The notes: a model not told the origin generated them from the letters alone. Shown: positions 9,130-18,341, numbered from the stretch's first letter. The stretch is 64,000 bases of DNA from Paenibacillus ottowii (GCF_006874425.1 NZ_VIJZ01000015.1:1-64000); one strand, 5' to 3'. Numbers and translations: made by a program.

Positions 9130-10431
9130 ATGAAAAAAAATCTCAAAATTTGGAGTGCAGCTTTGCTAGTGCTCACCATGTCCGTCGTATTGGTCGCTTG
9201 TGGTGGAGATAACTCAGCCTCTACCAAAAACGGATCAGGGGACGGAACGATCAAATTGAAGGTGTATGCGCAGCATTTTGATGAAGATACCATAAAGCCG
9301 TTTGATTATGCGGTGGCAGAGCTCAAAAAGAAGATGCCAAACGTAGAAATTGAACTGGATCCTGCTGTGCAGGACGGAGGCCAGAAGCTTAAAACATATG
9401 CAGCAACAGGCAACATGCCGGATGTCTATTTAGCAGATTGGTCAGTTCTGCAAACTTTTGCAAAATCGAAAAATGTTGAGGTGCTGGACAATTATGACAC
9501 AACAGCCGAATTCAAGAAGAATCTTAACCCGGGTGTTGAATCGCGTTTGGTAGCTCCTGATAATCATGTGTATGCGTACCCTGAAACTGGTATAGAATTC
9601 CAAATGATTTATTATAATAAGTCCATTTTTGAGAAGGTAGGAATCAAGACACCGCTTAAGACGATTGATCAGATGGCCGATGCAGCGAAAAAGTTGAAAG
9701 CTGCTGGTTATGTACCAATGTCAATTTTTGCAAAGGAAAAGTGGATTACGACTGCTTTTTATAATGGACTGGTGACAAGGGAGCAACCGCGTGGATTCGG
9801 AGCACTTGATGAAAAAGGTGTAAAAGCATTGCCAGAAGCATTTGTAACAGCGGCACAGCAGATGAAGCAACTGCAAAAAGCTGGATTGTTTGATGCAAAC
9901 GCTACGAACACCAATTATGATCAGGCATCGTCCCTATTTTATCAGGGCAAAGCTGCTATGTTCGTGAATGGACAATGGGAAATTTACAGCTCCCAGGAAA
10001 AGCTGGGCGATCAAGTCGACTGGATGTACTGGCCTGCAAAGGATGAAGCAACCTATGAGAAGTCCAAATATTTTATTGACGGCTCAGGTTCTCCACAGGG
10101 TTACGCAGTATCATCGAATAGCCAAAATAAGGAAACTGCCGTAAAGGTAGCGGCATTCCTTGCCTCAAAGTCAGCAGAATACAGATATACCCAACTTGGA
10201 AGTCCAATTGTTCCAGTGAAAGTTGATAAGCCAATGGCCTCCAACGTTCCAGCAATGATGCAGCGAGTTGTCAAAGAGTTGCTGCCAAATGCGCAGGAAT
10301 ATGCGCAACTTCTGAGTAATACAAAAGTTCAGAACACCATTAATGACAATACTCAAAATATGATGGTAGACAACTTTTCTGAAAACGATTTTGTAAGCAA
10401 TCTGAATAGCACATTGAATAAAGAAAACTGA
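9130..10431 (+). CDS. ABC sugar transporter, extracellular solute-binding lipoprotein
   Basis: A 433-residue family-1 solute-binding protein. The N-terminus is a lipoprotein signal (MKKNLKIWSAALLVLTMSVV) with lipobox LVAC, so the mature protein is anchored at Cys in the outer face of the membrane. The two-lobe CUT1 pattern is clear (YAYPETGIEFQMIYYN, FYQGKAAMFVNGQWE). The longer frame from 9007 has no ribosome site; the ATG at 9130 follows GAGGGG. It is the first gene of binding protein-permease-permease. No ATPase is encoded nearby, so a shared MsmX-type ATPase elsewhere is likely. Oligosaccharide specificity is inferred from the neighbours. Confidence 0.93.
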   Translation: MKKNLKIWSAALLVLTMSVVLVACGGDNSASTKNGSGDGTIKLKVYAQHFDEDTIKPFDYAVAELKKKMPNVEIELDPAVQDGGQKLKTYAATGNMPDVYLADWSVLQTFAKSKNVEVLDNYDTTAEFKKNLNPGVESRLVAPDNHVYAYPETGIEFQMIYYNKSIFEKVGIKTPLKTIDQMADAAKKLKAAGYVPMSIFAKEKWITTAFYNGLVTREQPRGFGALDEKGVKALPEAFVTAAQQMKQLQKAGLFDANATNTNYDQASSLFYQGKAAMFVNGQWEIYSSQEKLGDQVDWMYWPAKDEATYEKSKYFIDGSGSPQGYAVSSNSQNKETAVKVAAFLASKSAEYRYTQLGSPIVPVKVDKPMASNVPAMMQRVVKELLPNAQEYAQLLSNTKVQNTINDNTQNMMVDNFSENDFVSNLNSTLNKEN

Positions 10432-10444
10432 GAACTCATGGAAT

Positions 10445-10482
10445 CGTCATCCTTTGGCAGCGTAAGGTGCCTGGGGATGACG
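10445..10482 (+). other. Intergenic stem-loop between binding-protein and permease genes
   Basis: CGTCATCC pairs with GGATGACG around a loop containing a further short stem. It has no T run. Such hairpins often stabilise the upstream binding-protein mRNA so that it is made in excess over the permeases; that role is inferred. Confidence 0.55.
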
Positions 10483-10510
10483 TTCTAAAGATAAGGGGTG
10501 GAAGCAAGAC

Positions 10511-11389
10511 ATGAATAAATATATGGGAAACAAATCAGCGCTCGCACTGTTTCTCCTCCCTGCTTTGATACTGTATAGCGTGATTTTGATATATCCCGTG
10601 CTGCAAACCGTCATTCGCAGCTTTTATGATTGGGATGGCCTGAGCACGCTGACCTTCTCTGGATTGAGTAATTACAGAGAGCTCTTCTCCGATCCTTTAC
10701 TTGCTACTTCGCTTAAGAACGGATTAATCTTTGCCATTGTGCTGGCGGTCTTTCAGATCGGTCTGGGAACGCTATTAGCGCTAATCTGTGCCGATCCACG
10801 CACACGCGGACGAAAAATACTGAAAACGTCTTATTTTATCCCAGTTGTCCTATCGGTCACTGTGGTGTGTCAGCTGTGGATCGCAATCTATGACCCAACC
10901 AACGGATTAATCAATCGGCTGTTTGAACTCTTAAACATTCCCTATCAGCAAAATTGGCTGAGTTCCCCGACAGCATCCATTATTGCCATCGCCTTCGTTA
11001 ATGCCTGGCAGTTTATGGGATACCAATTTGCACTGCTATATGCAGGTGTGAAGTCAGTACCCGAGGATTACTTTGAAGCTGCCACGATTGATGGCTGCAG
11101 CAAATGGAGAGCGCACTGGCATGTCACGCTTCCTCTAATGAGAGAGACATACAAATTTTGCTTCATAATTGCAATTACTTCTGGTATTGGGGCCTTTGTG
11201 CAGATGTTGATTATGACAAATGGCGGGCCTGGTACTACAAACTATACATTGACATTCATGATATACCGCTATGCTTTTATGGAAAGCAATTATGGGTATG
11301 CGTGTGCTGTATCCGTGCTGCTCGTACTAATCTCGCTATTGGCAACTGTAGTTATCAATAAGATGTTCGACCGCGGACAAACCGCCTGA
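10511..11389 (+). CDS. ABC sugar transporter permease, MalF/UgpA-like (CUT1)
   Basis: A 292-residue inner-membrane protein with about six TM segments. The conserved ABC-permease EAA loop is EAATIDGCSKWRAHWHVTLP. The N-terminal YPVLQTVIRSFYDWDG segment is typical of the first permease of CUT1 systems. AAGGGGTGG precedes the ATG. It should form the heterodimeric channel with the next gene, fed by the upstream lipoprotein. Confidence 0.94.
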   Translation: MNKYMGNKSALALFLLPALILYSVILIYPVLQTVIRSFYDWDGLSTLTFSGLSNYRELFSDPLLATSLKNGLIFAIVLAVFQIGLGTLLALICADPRTRGRKILKTSYFIPVVLSVTVVCQLWIAIYDPTNGLINRLFELLNIPYQQNWLSSPTASIIAIAFVNAWQFMGYQFALLYAGVKSVPEDYFEAATIDGCSKWRAHWHVTLPLMRETYKFCFIIAITSGIGAFVQMLIMTNGGPGTTNYTLTFMIYRYAFMESNYGYACAVSVLLVLISLLATVVINKMFDRGQTA

Positions 11390-11417
11390 TAAAGCGTGTA
11401 TTGAAAAGGAGAACGAA

Positions 11418-12260
11418 ATGAGTAAAACCGCTTTGAGCAAATTCAGACAAGCTGTTCTGCAGATACCGCTGTGGTTGTATTTTATTATTTCGGTCTATCC
11501 GTTGTTCTGGATGGTTTCCTATTCGTTCAAGAATAACGATGAGATCTTTGTCTCTAACCCATTTGGACTGCCGACGCATTTTCGCTACGAAAATTACATC
11601 AATGCATGGACGCAGTTTAATATTCCACGTTACTTTTTGAACAGTCTGGTCGTGTCCACGATTTCGACTCTGTTCATTCTTTTGCTAGCTCTGATGTTTG
11701 CCTTCGCAGTAGCTCGTATGAGATGGAGGTTCCGTTCTGCAGTTCGGACTTATATGATCATAGGAATGTTTATGCCACTGCAGGTTATCATGATCCCGCT
11801 GGCGATTCTGGTTCGCGATTTTCATCTTACGAATACGTATGGAGCTCTTATTCTTCCCTATATCGCAATCGGCCTTCCTTTCTCTTCAATGATTTTTTAC
11901 GGGTTCCTTATAGGAATTCCTAAAGAGATCGAAGAGGCGGCATGCATGGATGGAGCAAATATTTATAGACTGTTCCTGAAGATCATTTTACCACTTGCAT
12001 TACCCGCCATTGCAACTGTAGCCATTTTTCAATTCTTGAACAACTGGAATGAGTTCACTTTGGCCTATATTCTCATTTCTGATGAAAATATGAAGACACT
12101 GCCACTCGGCTTGCTTTTCTTCCAAGGCTCTTACAGCACGGATTGGGGAGCTATGGGTGCTGTGATGACCATGGCTTCCTTGCCAATGGTGCTCGTCTAT
12201 CTGTTCTTGAGTGAACAAGTAGAACGGGCGATGACGGTAGGGTCCGCTGTAAAAGGATAA
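11418..12260 (+). CDS. ABC sugar transporter permease, MalG/UgpE-like (CUT1)
   Basis: A 280-residue membrane protein with six TM segments and the EAA loop EEAACMDGANIYRLFLKIILP. It begins with the MalG-type stretch IISVYPLFWMVSYSFK. It starts 28 bases after the previous permease with ribosome site AAGGAG, and ends the transport operon at a strong terminator. It partners the preceding permease. Confidence 0.94.
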   Translation: MSKTALSKFRQAVLQIPLWLYFIISVYPLFWMVSYSFKNNDEIFVSNPFGLPTHFRYENYINAWTQFNIPRYFLNSLVVSTISTLFILLLALMFAFAVARMRWRFRSAVRTYMIIGMFMPLQVIMIPLAILVRDFHLTNTYGALILPYIAIGLPFSSMIFYGFLIGIPKEIEEAACMDGANIYRLFLKIILPLALPAIATVAIFQFLNNWNEFTLAYILISDENMKTLPLGLLFFQGSYSTDWGAMGAVMTMASLPMVLVYLFLSEQVERAMTVGSAVKG

Positions 12261-12274
12261 GAACGGATATGAGA

Positions 12275-12326
12275 CAAACTGCCTGGGTTAAGGATCACCA
12301 ACAGATCCTCTAACCCAGGCAGTTTG
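12275..12326 (+). terminator. Strong terminator of the ABC operon
   Basis: A 16-bp perfect stem (12275-12290 with 12311-12326) has an additional inner AGGATC/GATCCT stem. The T run after the stem is short, but the structure is strong and stands 14 bases after the stop. Confidence 0.85.
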
Positions 12327-12378
12327 TTCGATTCAGACATCAAACAATAAAATCGATATTTTCCACTATAATAGTTAA

Positions 12379-12423
12379 TAATATCCCCTTTTTTGGGATG
12401 GGTTTTCTTTATAATGAAGGCGC
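12379..12423 (+). promoter_or_regulatory. Promoter region, copy 1 of a duplicated motif
   Basis: Contains ATAATATCCCC, a T run, GGGA, then a TATAAT -10 box (12410-12415) followed by GAAGGCG. The ATCCCC...GGGAT part is an inverted repeat. A near copy lies at 14442-14488 before the oxidoreductase gene. Confidence 0.6.
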
Positions 12424-12453
12424 ACCCATAACAATTAAAGGAGCTGATATATT

Positions 12454-14040
12454 TTGACTCGTAACAAACGCTTAAGAAACTGGTCCACGATTCTGTTAAC
12501 GGTGCCTATGCTCACGATGTTCGCCTCAGGTGCAATGGCTGAGCAAGAAATGAATGGGCATAAGCCTCCAAATTCTGCTGGAAGCGGCGTGTTTTACGAA
12601 ATTTATATTAATTCTTTTTATGATTCGAATGGGGACGGACACGGTGATTTGAAAGGGATTACACAAAAGCTTGATTACTTAAACGACGGCAACCCCCGTT
12701 CGGGCAAGGATTTGCAGGTTAGTGGCCTCTGGCTCATGCCCATGAATCCGTCTCCAAGCTACCATAAATATGATGTTACCGACTATTACCAGGTGGACCC
12801 CCAGTATGGGAATCTGAATGATTTCCGCACCTTGACGAAAGAAGCAAAACGGAAGGGTGTCAAGGTGATCATAGACCTTGTTATCAACCATTCGAGCAGT
12901 GAGCACCCTTGGTTCAAGGAGGCCAGCACCAATCCACAAAGCAAATACCATGACTATTACGTATGGGCAAATGAGAAGACAAATCTGGATGAAAAGGGAT
13001 CATGGGGCCAGCAGGTATGGCATAAAAATCCGAATGGCGAAGGGTATTTCTATGGTACCTTCTGGTCGGGGATGCCAGATCTGAACTTTGACAATCCAGA
13101 AATCCGTAAGGAAATGATTAAAGTCGGTAAGTATTGGCTGCAGCAGGGGGCAGACGGCTTCCGGCTTGATGCGGCGATGCATATCTTTAAAGGGCAAACG
13201 AAGGATGGTGCCGATAAAAACATTGCGTGGTGGAATGAGTTCCGTTCCGAGATGGAAAAGATTAATCCAAATGTATATCTGGCAGGAGAGGTATGGGATA
13301 AGCCAGAGACCATAGCTCCTTATTACGAATCACTCCACTCTCTGTTTAATTTTGACCTGGGCGGAAAGATATTGAACTCTGTGAAAAATGGCCGGGATCA
13401 GGGTATCGCAACATTCGCTGAGAAAACACTGAAGCTGTACAAATCATACAGTAAAGCGGCACTTGATGCCCCGTTCCTAAGCAATCATGACCAGACCCGT
13501 GTTATGAGCGAACTGGGTGGGGATGTGCGAAAAGCCAAGCTGGCTGCATCCATTCTTTTGACGCTGCCAGGCCAGCCGTTTCTCTATTACGGAGAAGAGA
13601 TCGGCATGAAAGGGGAGAAGCCCGATGAGTATCTTCGAGAGCCTATGCGCTGGTACAAAGGAGAAGGCCGCGGTCAAACGACGTGGGAAGTACCCAAATA
13701 CAACCGAGGCGAAGTATCGGTAGAAGCGCAGATGCGGGACAATGATTCCCTGCTACAAAGCTACCGCACGCTCATCCGTTTGAGGGAAGAACATGAAGCT
13801 CTTCGTAGCGATAATCTAGAACCAATCCAAGCAGGCTCTGCCAACGTGGCGGCATACCAACGTTCTTCTGGCAAAGAAACATTGTATGTATATCACAACC
13901 TGTCAGGGAAGCCGGTTACGCTCCAGATGAAAGATGGGGATAAGCAGAAGAGGAAAGTGGTCTTTTCCAGCTCCAAGGGTGTAAAAATAAAGAAAAATAC
14001 GGTGACGATTCCCGCATACAGCTCTCTAATCACCAAATAG
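12454..14040 (+). CDS. Secreted alpha-amylase family glycoside hydrolase, GH13
   Basis: A 528-residue exported enzyme with an N-terminal signal peptide ending near ASGAMAEQ. The GH13 barrel begins FYEIYINSFYDSNGDGHGDL. The catalytic regions are DGFRLDAAMHIF (nucleophile Asp), YLAGEVWDKPE (acid/base Glu) and FLSNHDQTRVM (transition-state Asp). A C-terminal beta domain follows. The FYEIYINSFYDSNGDG start is seen in alpha-glucosidase/neopullulanase-like and alpha-amylase members, so exact product pattern is open. The start is TTG with AAAGGAG at 10 bases. It supplies extracellular glucan breakdown beside the importer. Confidence 0.92.
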   Translation: MTRNKRLRNWSTILLTVPMLTMFASGAMAEQEMNGHKPPNSAGSGVFYEIYINSFYDSNGDGHGDLKGITQKLDYLNDGNPRSGKDLQVSGLWLMPMNPSPSYHKYDVTDYYQVDPQYGNLNDFRTLTKEAKRKGVKVIIDLVINHSSSEHPWFKEASTNPQSKYHDYYVWANEKTNLDEKGSWGQQVWHKNPNGEGYFYGTFWSGMPDLNFDNPEIRKEMIKVGKYWLQQGADGFRLDAAMHIFKGQTKDGADKNIAWWNEFRSEMEKINPNVYLAGEVWDKPETIAPYYESLHSLFNFDLGGKILNSVKNGRDQGIATFAEKTLKLYKSYSKAALDAPFLSNHDQTRVMSELGGDVRKAKLAASILLTLPGQPFLYYGEEIGMKGEKPDEYLREPMRWYKGEGRGQTTWEVPKYNRGEVSVEAQMRDNDSLLQSYRTLIRLREEHEALRSDNLEPIQAGSANVAAYQRSSGKETLYVYHNLSGKPVTLQMKDGDKQKRKVVFSSSKGVKIKKNTVTIPAYSSLITK

Positions 14041-14221
14041 AAAGAGCTGGGCATACGCAGCCTTACAGCCCCAACAAAGATGGATATTTATTGGTGAGTT
14101 CATGTGGGGGTGTGGAGCCCCCTCGTGAGAGGTAGTAACCTGAACTCTTCCACTCAGCAAAGACATGTAGTTGCTATGATGAATTCATGATTTCAAATTA
14201 AAGTCTTCGGGAGACGTTGAA

Positions 14222-14320
14222 ATGTTCTATTCCCCGCATAATGAATACATCAATTCTTCCGCGAAAGGTGTGCTAGCTGGTATTACACCGGGCTGGAGGC
14301 ATATGGAAATTGCTTTCTAA
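14222..14320 (+). CDS. Small ORF of 32 codons, unknown
   Basis: ATG at 14222 has GGGAGA at 7-base spacing. The peptide (MFYSPHNEYINSS... GWRHMEIAF) is not recognised. It is the only protein-like element in the 568-base gap between the GH13 gene and the oxidoreductase; the rest of 14041-14441 shows nothing I can name. Confidence 0.25.
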   Translation: MFYSPHNEYINSSAKGVLAGITPGWRHMEIAF

Positions 14321-14441
14321 ACTATTTGATTCAGATTGCTCGCTGTTACATACAACTTCCTTAATTCGATTTCCAGTTTTATAAAAAGTCAATGCAGGAA
14401 ATTTTGAGTGAGTATTTATCCAATGCTAAATCTCGTAGATC

Positions 14442-14488
14442 ATAATATCCCCTTTTTTTGGGGGAAGATTTGCTTTATAATGAAAGCG
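14442..14488 (+). promoter_or_regulatory. Promoter region, copy 2 of a duplicated motif
   Basis: ATAATATCCCC, seven T, GGGGGA, then TTTATAATGAAAGCG repeats the arrangement at 12379-12423 with few changes. The CCCC/GGGG inverted repeat is kept although the bases around it differ. Confidence 0.6.
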
Positions 14489-14608
14489 TATGCAGGGTAA
14501 CATCTTATGGATGACCTGCTTGGCAATAACCGATTTACAATTGAATTCGATCCAGGAGCAACCGTTTGATATGTGGGGGCTCAATTTAGGAATGGAAGGA
14601 AAATGGAA

Positions 14609-15667
14609 ATGGACAATCGGAAATATAATGTAGTTATTGTCGGTTATGGAGGTATGGGAAGCTACCATGTTCAATTAATTGAACCTATTGAGCAGCTTGC
14701 CATCGGTGGTGTATATGATATTGTCGATTATCGGATGGAATTGGCTGCAGCAGCCGGGTATAAAACCTATCCCAGCCTAGATGCTGTTCTTGGCGATCAG
14801 GATGTAGATATTGTATTAATAGCAACGCCTAATGACGTTCATAAAGAAATCGCAATCCAAGCACTGCAAGCTGGCAAACATGTCATTTGCGAAAAGCCAG
14901 TTACGATAACGAGCGCAGATTTCCTAGATATTGTCGAGGTGGCCAAGCAAGAAAACCGTATATTTACTGTACATCAGAATCGTCGGTGGGATGAAGATTT
15001 CCGGATTGTCAAAGATATGATCAGCAAGAAGACCGTTGGCGATCTATTTCACCTGGAATCCCGGGTTCAGGGGGCTAACGGCATCCCAGGCGACTGGCGG
15101 CAATTGAAGGCGTACGGTGGAGGAATGCTGCTGGATTGGGGAGTGCACTTGTTGGACCAGCTGCTTCTGATTACGGACAGCAAAATCGAGAGCGTGACCG
15201 CTTCCCTAAGTTATATTCTGGGGACAGAAGTGGATGACGGCTTTACCAGCTATATTGAGTTCAAAGACGGTCTTACAGCAGTTATTGAAGTAGGTACAAC
15301 AAATTACGTCAAGTTGCCGCGTTGGTATATTAAAGGAACCGAAGGTACCGCGGTGATCAAGGACTGGGATTTGAGCGGAGAGATTGTCACCAGGAATCCG
15401 GATGTCGCTCACGTGGAACCCAAACCGATTCAGGCAGGTCAAGGTTTGACGAAAACGATGGCACCGCCGTCGGAAGAATCCACCCTTAAGTTCCCCATTG
15501 AGAAAATACCTGCTGCAGCAGAAAGCTTTTACGAAAACTTTGTCTCCACCATCGAAGGCAAAGCCGAGCTTGCGATCAAAAGCGAAGAAGTGCATCGTGT
15601 ACTGGTGCTGATTGAGACGATTTTTGAGGCAGCAGCGACCAAGAGTGTGATTCGAAGAGATATTTAA
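14609..15667 (+). CDS. Gfo/Idh/MocA-family NAD(P)-dependent oxidoreductase
   Basis: A 352-residue cytoplasmic dehydrogenase. The Rossmann motif is VVIVGYGGMGSYH near the N-terminus and the family lysine motif is CEKPVT. The C-terminal alpha/beta substrate domain contains GGGMLLDWGVHLLDQ. Members oxidise or reduce sugars, inositols or sugar nucleotides; the exact substrate is unknown. Several in-frame ATGs lie close together. The ATG at 14609 is 9 bases after GGAAGG and was chosen over those at 14573 and 14603. It shares its promoter type with the GH13 gene, so a sugar-processing role tied to that enzyme is plausible. Confidence 0.88.
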   Translation: MDNRKYNVVIVGYGGMGSYHVQLIEPIEQLAIGGVYDIVDYRMELAAAAGYKTYPSLDAVLGDQDVDIVLIATPNDVHKEIAIQALQAGKHVICEKPVTITSADFLDIVEVAKQENRIFTVHQNRRWDEDFRIVKDMISKKTVGDLFHLESRVQGANGIPGDWRQLKAYGGGMLLDWGVHLLDQLLLITDSKIESVTASLSYILGTEVDDGFTSYIEFKDGLTAVIEVGTTNYVKLPRWYIKGTEGTAVIKDWDLSGEIVTRNPDVAHVEPKPIQAGQGLTKTMAPPSEESTLKFPIEKIPAAAESFYENFVSTIEGKAELAIKSEEVHRVLVLIETIFEAAATKSVIRRDI

Positions 15668-15717
15668 AGAATCGCAAGGTTACTTATAAAGTACTGGGAA
15701 TGACTAGTTACAAATCT

Positions 15718-15754
15718 AACCCCCATAGTTCTCATATTGAGGATAATGGGGGTT
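15718..15754 (+). terminator. Terminator after the oxidoreductase
   Basis: AACCCCCAT pairs with ATGGGGGTT, followed by GTTTGTT. It lies 50 bases after the stop and before the convergent DUF3231 gene. Confidence 0.7.
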
Positions 15755-15778
15755 GTTTGTTACCAATTTAATTTTTTT

Positions 15779-16297
15779 TTAAACTTCAACAGCTTCAGGT
15801 CTTTTCACTTGAAGTGGAGGAGGTACCAGCCATCCCTTTTCTTTAGTCAATTGAAGAATCTTAACTCCTAAAGCCGTTTTAGTAAGATGATACTTTGCAA
15901 ACAAAGCGCCTATATCCTCTCTAATGGATTGACCCATCACTTGACTACAAGCAACCATTCCTAATGATGTATCAGACGCAATTTTAGCGGCGATCTCTGG
16001 ATCAGTAAACCTTGCACCAACAGGAATATCTTCAAGCTTTGCTTCAGGTCTTTCAGGTAAGACTGGCGCTGGAGCTATCCCATTCTCATTAAGGAGCGTA
16101 TCGCACTCTTTAATTTCAAGTCTAGCTTGATCAATAAGTGCTTCCAATATTTTTTTCAAATCCTTATCTCCTGCGTGATTTAGGAATGCTTGGTAGAAGG
16201 ATAGAGCCCCTTTCGCAACCAATGAGAATTGCCAAACACTGAAAATTTCACCATAATGCATAGGTTCATTTTTTGGATTTCCACTTAATATTCCCAT
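15779..16297 (-). CDS. DUF3231 family protein
   Basis: A protein of about 172 residues beginning MGILSGNPKNEPMHYGEIF, the usual N-terminus of DUF3231 proteins in Bacilli. It is mostly alpha-helical with one ferritin-like four-helix unit; related proteins often carry two such units. The function is unknown; a link to spore-coat CotF-like proteins has been suggested for the family. AAAGGAG precedes two adjacent ATGs, at 16300 and 16297, and either could be used. A longer frame to 16354 has no ribosome site. It is monocistronic and convergent with the preceding gene. Confidence 0.8.
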   Translation of the reverse strand: MGILSGNPKNEPMHYGEIFSVWQFSLVAKGALSFYQAFLNHAGDKDLKKILEALIDQARLEIKECDTLLNENGIAPAPVLPERPEAKLEDIPVGARFTDPEIAAKIASDTSLGMVACSQVMGQSIREDIGALFAKYHLTKTALGVKILQLTKEKGWLVPPPLQVKRPEAVEV

Positions 16298-16447
16298 CAT
16301 AACCTCTCCTTTAATATTTTTTACACCAGATGTATAGTTCCAATGATTGATCAAAACTATCCAAATAAATTTGTAAATACATAAGGGAATAATGAGCGTT
16401 TTTTTGGAGAAATTATATGCATCACATATTTAGGGAGGATTCCTTTT

Positions 16448-16711
16448 ATGAAAAAACAATTAGTTACTGCTGTTGCCTCAATGTTCTTCTTTGCAGCTTT
16501 AGTCACCCCTTCATCAGCACAAAGTACAAATGTAGATGTGGCCAATAACACTAACGCTAATAACGCTTATCACAGCAACAATTCAACTTACAACGCTAAC
16601 AGTGTACCAAACACCGTAGGCAATGATAACCATATGGATTGGGGATGGCTTGGCTTGCTTGGGTTACTAGGACTGGCAGGAATGCGTAGAAAAGCATCTG
16701 ACCACAAATAA
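16448..16711 (+). CDS. Small secreted WGxxGxxG-motif protein
   Basis: An 87-residue protein with a clear signal peptide (cut after TPSSA) and an Asn-rich, low-complexity middle. The C-terminal hydrophobic segment DWGWLGLLGLLGLAGMRRK resembles the WGxxGxxG sorting-like tail: Trp-Gly repeats, a short TM and a basic end. The tail suggests membrane anchoring and possibly processing by a dedicated enzyme, but none is visible in the window. The function is unknown. GGGAGG provides a strong ribosome site. Confidence 0.78.
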   Translation: MKKQLVTAVASMFFFAALVTPSSAQSTNVDVANNTNANNAYHSNNSTYNANSVPNTVGNDNHMDWGWLGLLGLLGLAGMRRKASDHK

Positions 16712-16792
16712 TAAGTAAATTCCGGGAGCTATTGATCTATTGGAGATACCCAATGAACAAAGCAGTTCGATCTTCTTGATCGAGAAGCTAAC

Positions 16793-16822
16793 AAAAAACA
16801 GCCGAGCGATCGGCTGTTTTTT
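16793..16822 (+). terminator. Rho-independent terminator
   Basis: AACAGCCGA pairs with TCGGCTGTT over a 4-base loop, with A and T runs on the two sides, so it may act in both directions between the small secreted protein and the MFS gene. Confidence 0.85.
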
Positions 16823-16902
16823 AACTAAACTCCTTTCTATTTCGTTTGAAAAATTATAACGTTAAATAAAGATGGAGGGGATTATTTGAAGAAACGGTGA
16901 AT

Positions 16903-18288
16903 CTATGACTCTCGCAATTGTCTTGACTCGCGGCGTCGCCGACTCATGAATACCAAAGACAATGCAATTACCGTAAGGACAATCCCAAGCACTTGAAAAC
17001 CCTCGAAGCTGAACTTACCTCCCATAACGATACCTATCAACAATGAAGAGAGAATGGTTCCCAGGTATCTTGATGTATTAAATAATCCGGATGTTACACC
17101 GATTATTTCTTTTGGAGAACTTTGGAACAAGGCTGCTTGCATACCTACATTGTTCAGCCCGTTGCTAATACCGAATGCAGCCAAAGCCAAACACACGCTG
17201 ATCACCGGAGAAGTTGGATTTAATGTTACAAGCCACACCGATCCCAATGTCATCAGAATTGCGGATACCAGTAATGCCGGTCTGGGTCCTGATTTATCGA
17301 TCCATCGTCCTGCTATTGGAGAAGCAGCTAGCGAGCACAAGCCTAAGCTTAGCATGAGACTCCCTGTTTGGAACTCGCTTATATGCCTTACCACTTGCAA
17401 GTAGGACGGAAGCCCGAAAAAAAGCGAGTAATAGAGTACGTTAACGAGCATGAATTCGACATTAATCCAGGTCAACGCAGGATATTTGGCGAACGTGCGT
17501 AAAGGAATAAAGGGTGACGTCGCTTTTAGCTCATATCGTATGAATGCCCCCAGCGTAACGAGGCCTATTAGCGCGATAATGACGTTTCCTAACGAAATAT
17601 GCCCAGATGATTTAACCGATAGTAAACCAACGAGCAGGGCAACCAGCCCTAATGTGAATAGCAGAATCCCTCTTGCATCGATCAAATCAAACCATTTACG
17701 AAAGGACATGTTGCGTGCAACGGATGTTGGCGATTCGTCCTTTGGAATAGTCTTCCAAGCCAATAAAAAGCTGGCTACCACAAACGGAATATTGACGAAA
17801 AAGATGGCAGGCCAATTCCACCAATGAACCAAAACCCCGCCAATAAAGGGTCCAATTGCTGCCGCTCCTGATAGGAAAATGGACAAAACAGATATCGCAG
17901 TCGCTTGTTTCTCTCTGATATGAATTCGAACAATGGCCATTCCAACCCCAACCATCATGCTTGTTCCGATGGATTGTACAATGCGAAACACGATGAGCCA
18001 CCCAAAGTTTGGTGATAACGGAGCTAATAATGAAGCAATGAAGGCTACAACAAGACCAGTGAGAAATATCTTCCTACGACCGAATAAATCGCTGGCCTTT
18101 CCCATGATAGGTTGAGCTATGCTACTTGCAATATAGAAAGAAAAGATAATCCAGGAAACACCTGTAAAGTCAAGTTGGAACACATTTTGCAGACTTGGAA
18201 TCGCAACAGAAACCATCGAAGAATTTAAAGGGTTCAATAATATTCCTAGACCCACTGAAATCATTAACCACCAGCTGCGAACACTCAT
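16903..18288 (-). CDS. MFS transporter, multidrug-type (DHA2/EmrB-like)
   Basis: A 461-residue integral membrane protein with 12-14 TM helices. MFS motif A is PIMGKASDLFGRRKIF after TM2, and an antiporter-type motif C, GPFIGGVLVHWWNW, is near TM5. It is probably a proton-coupled exporter of small organic compounds; the substrate is unknown. A TTG start at 18303 is in frame, but GGAGGT stands 7 bases before the ATG at 18288. It is divergently arranged with a LysR regulator across a 114-base gap, a common layout for a regulator and its target efflux gene. Confidence 0.88.
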   Translation of the reverse strand: MSVRSWWLMISVGLGILLNPLNSSMVSVAIPSLQNVFQLDFTGVSWIIFSFYIASSIAQPIMGKASDLFGRRKIFLTGLVVAFIASLLAPLSPNFGWLIVFRIVQSIGTSMMVGVGMAIVRIHIREKQATAISVLSIFLSGAAAIGPFIGGVLVHWWNWPAIFFVNIPFVVASFLLAWKTIPKDESPTSVARNMSFRKWFDLIDARGILLFTLGLVALLVGLLSVKSSGHISLGNVIIALIGLVTLGAFIRYELKATSPFIPLRTFAKYPALTWINVEFMLVNVLYYSLFFGLPSYLQVVRHISEFQTGSLMLSLGLCSLAASPIAGRWIDKSGPRPALLVSAILMTLGSVWLVTLNPTSPVISVCLALAAFGISNGLNNVGMQAALFQSSPKEIIGVTSGLFNTSRYLGTILSSLLIGIVMGGKFSFEGFQVLGIVLTVIALSLVFMSRRRRESRQLRES

Positions 18289-18341
18289 TTCTAGCACCTC
18301 CAATAGCGAATTAATGTCATCGTACTTGAAATCTATTATTT

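Noticed and set aside
12679..13677. Several minus-strand frames inside the GH13 gene
   Set aside because: Antisense shadows; the plus strand carries all GH13 catalytic motifs.
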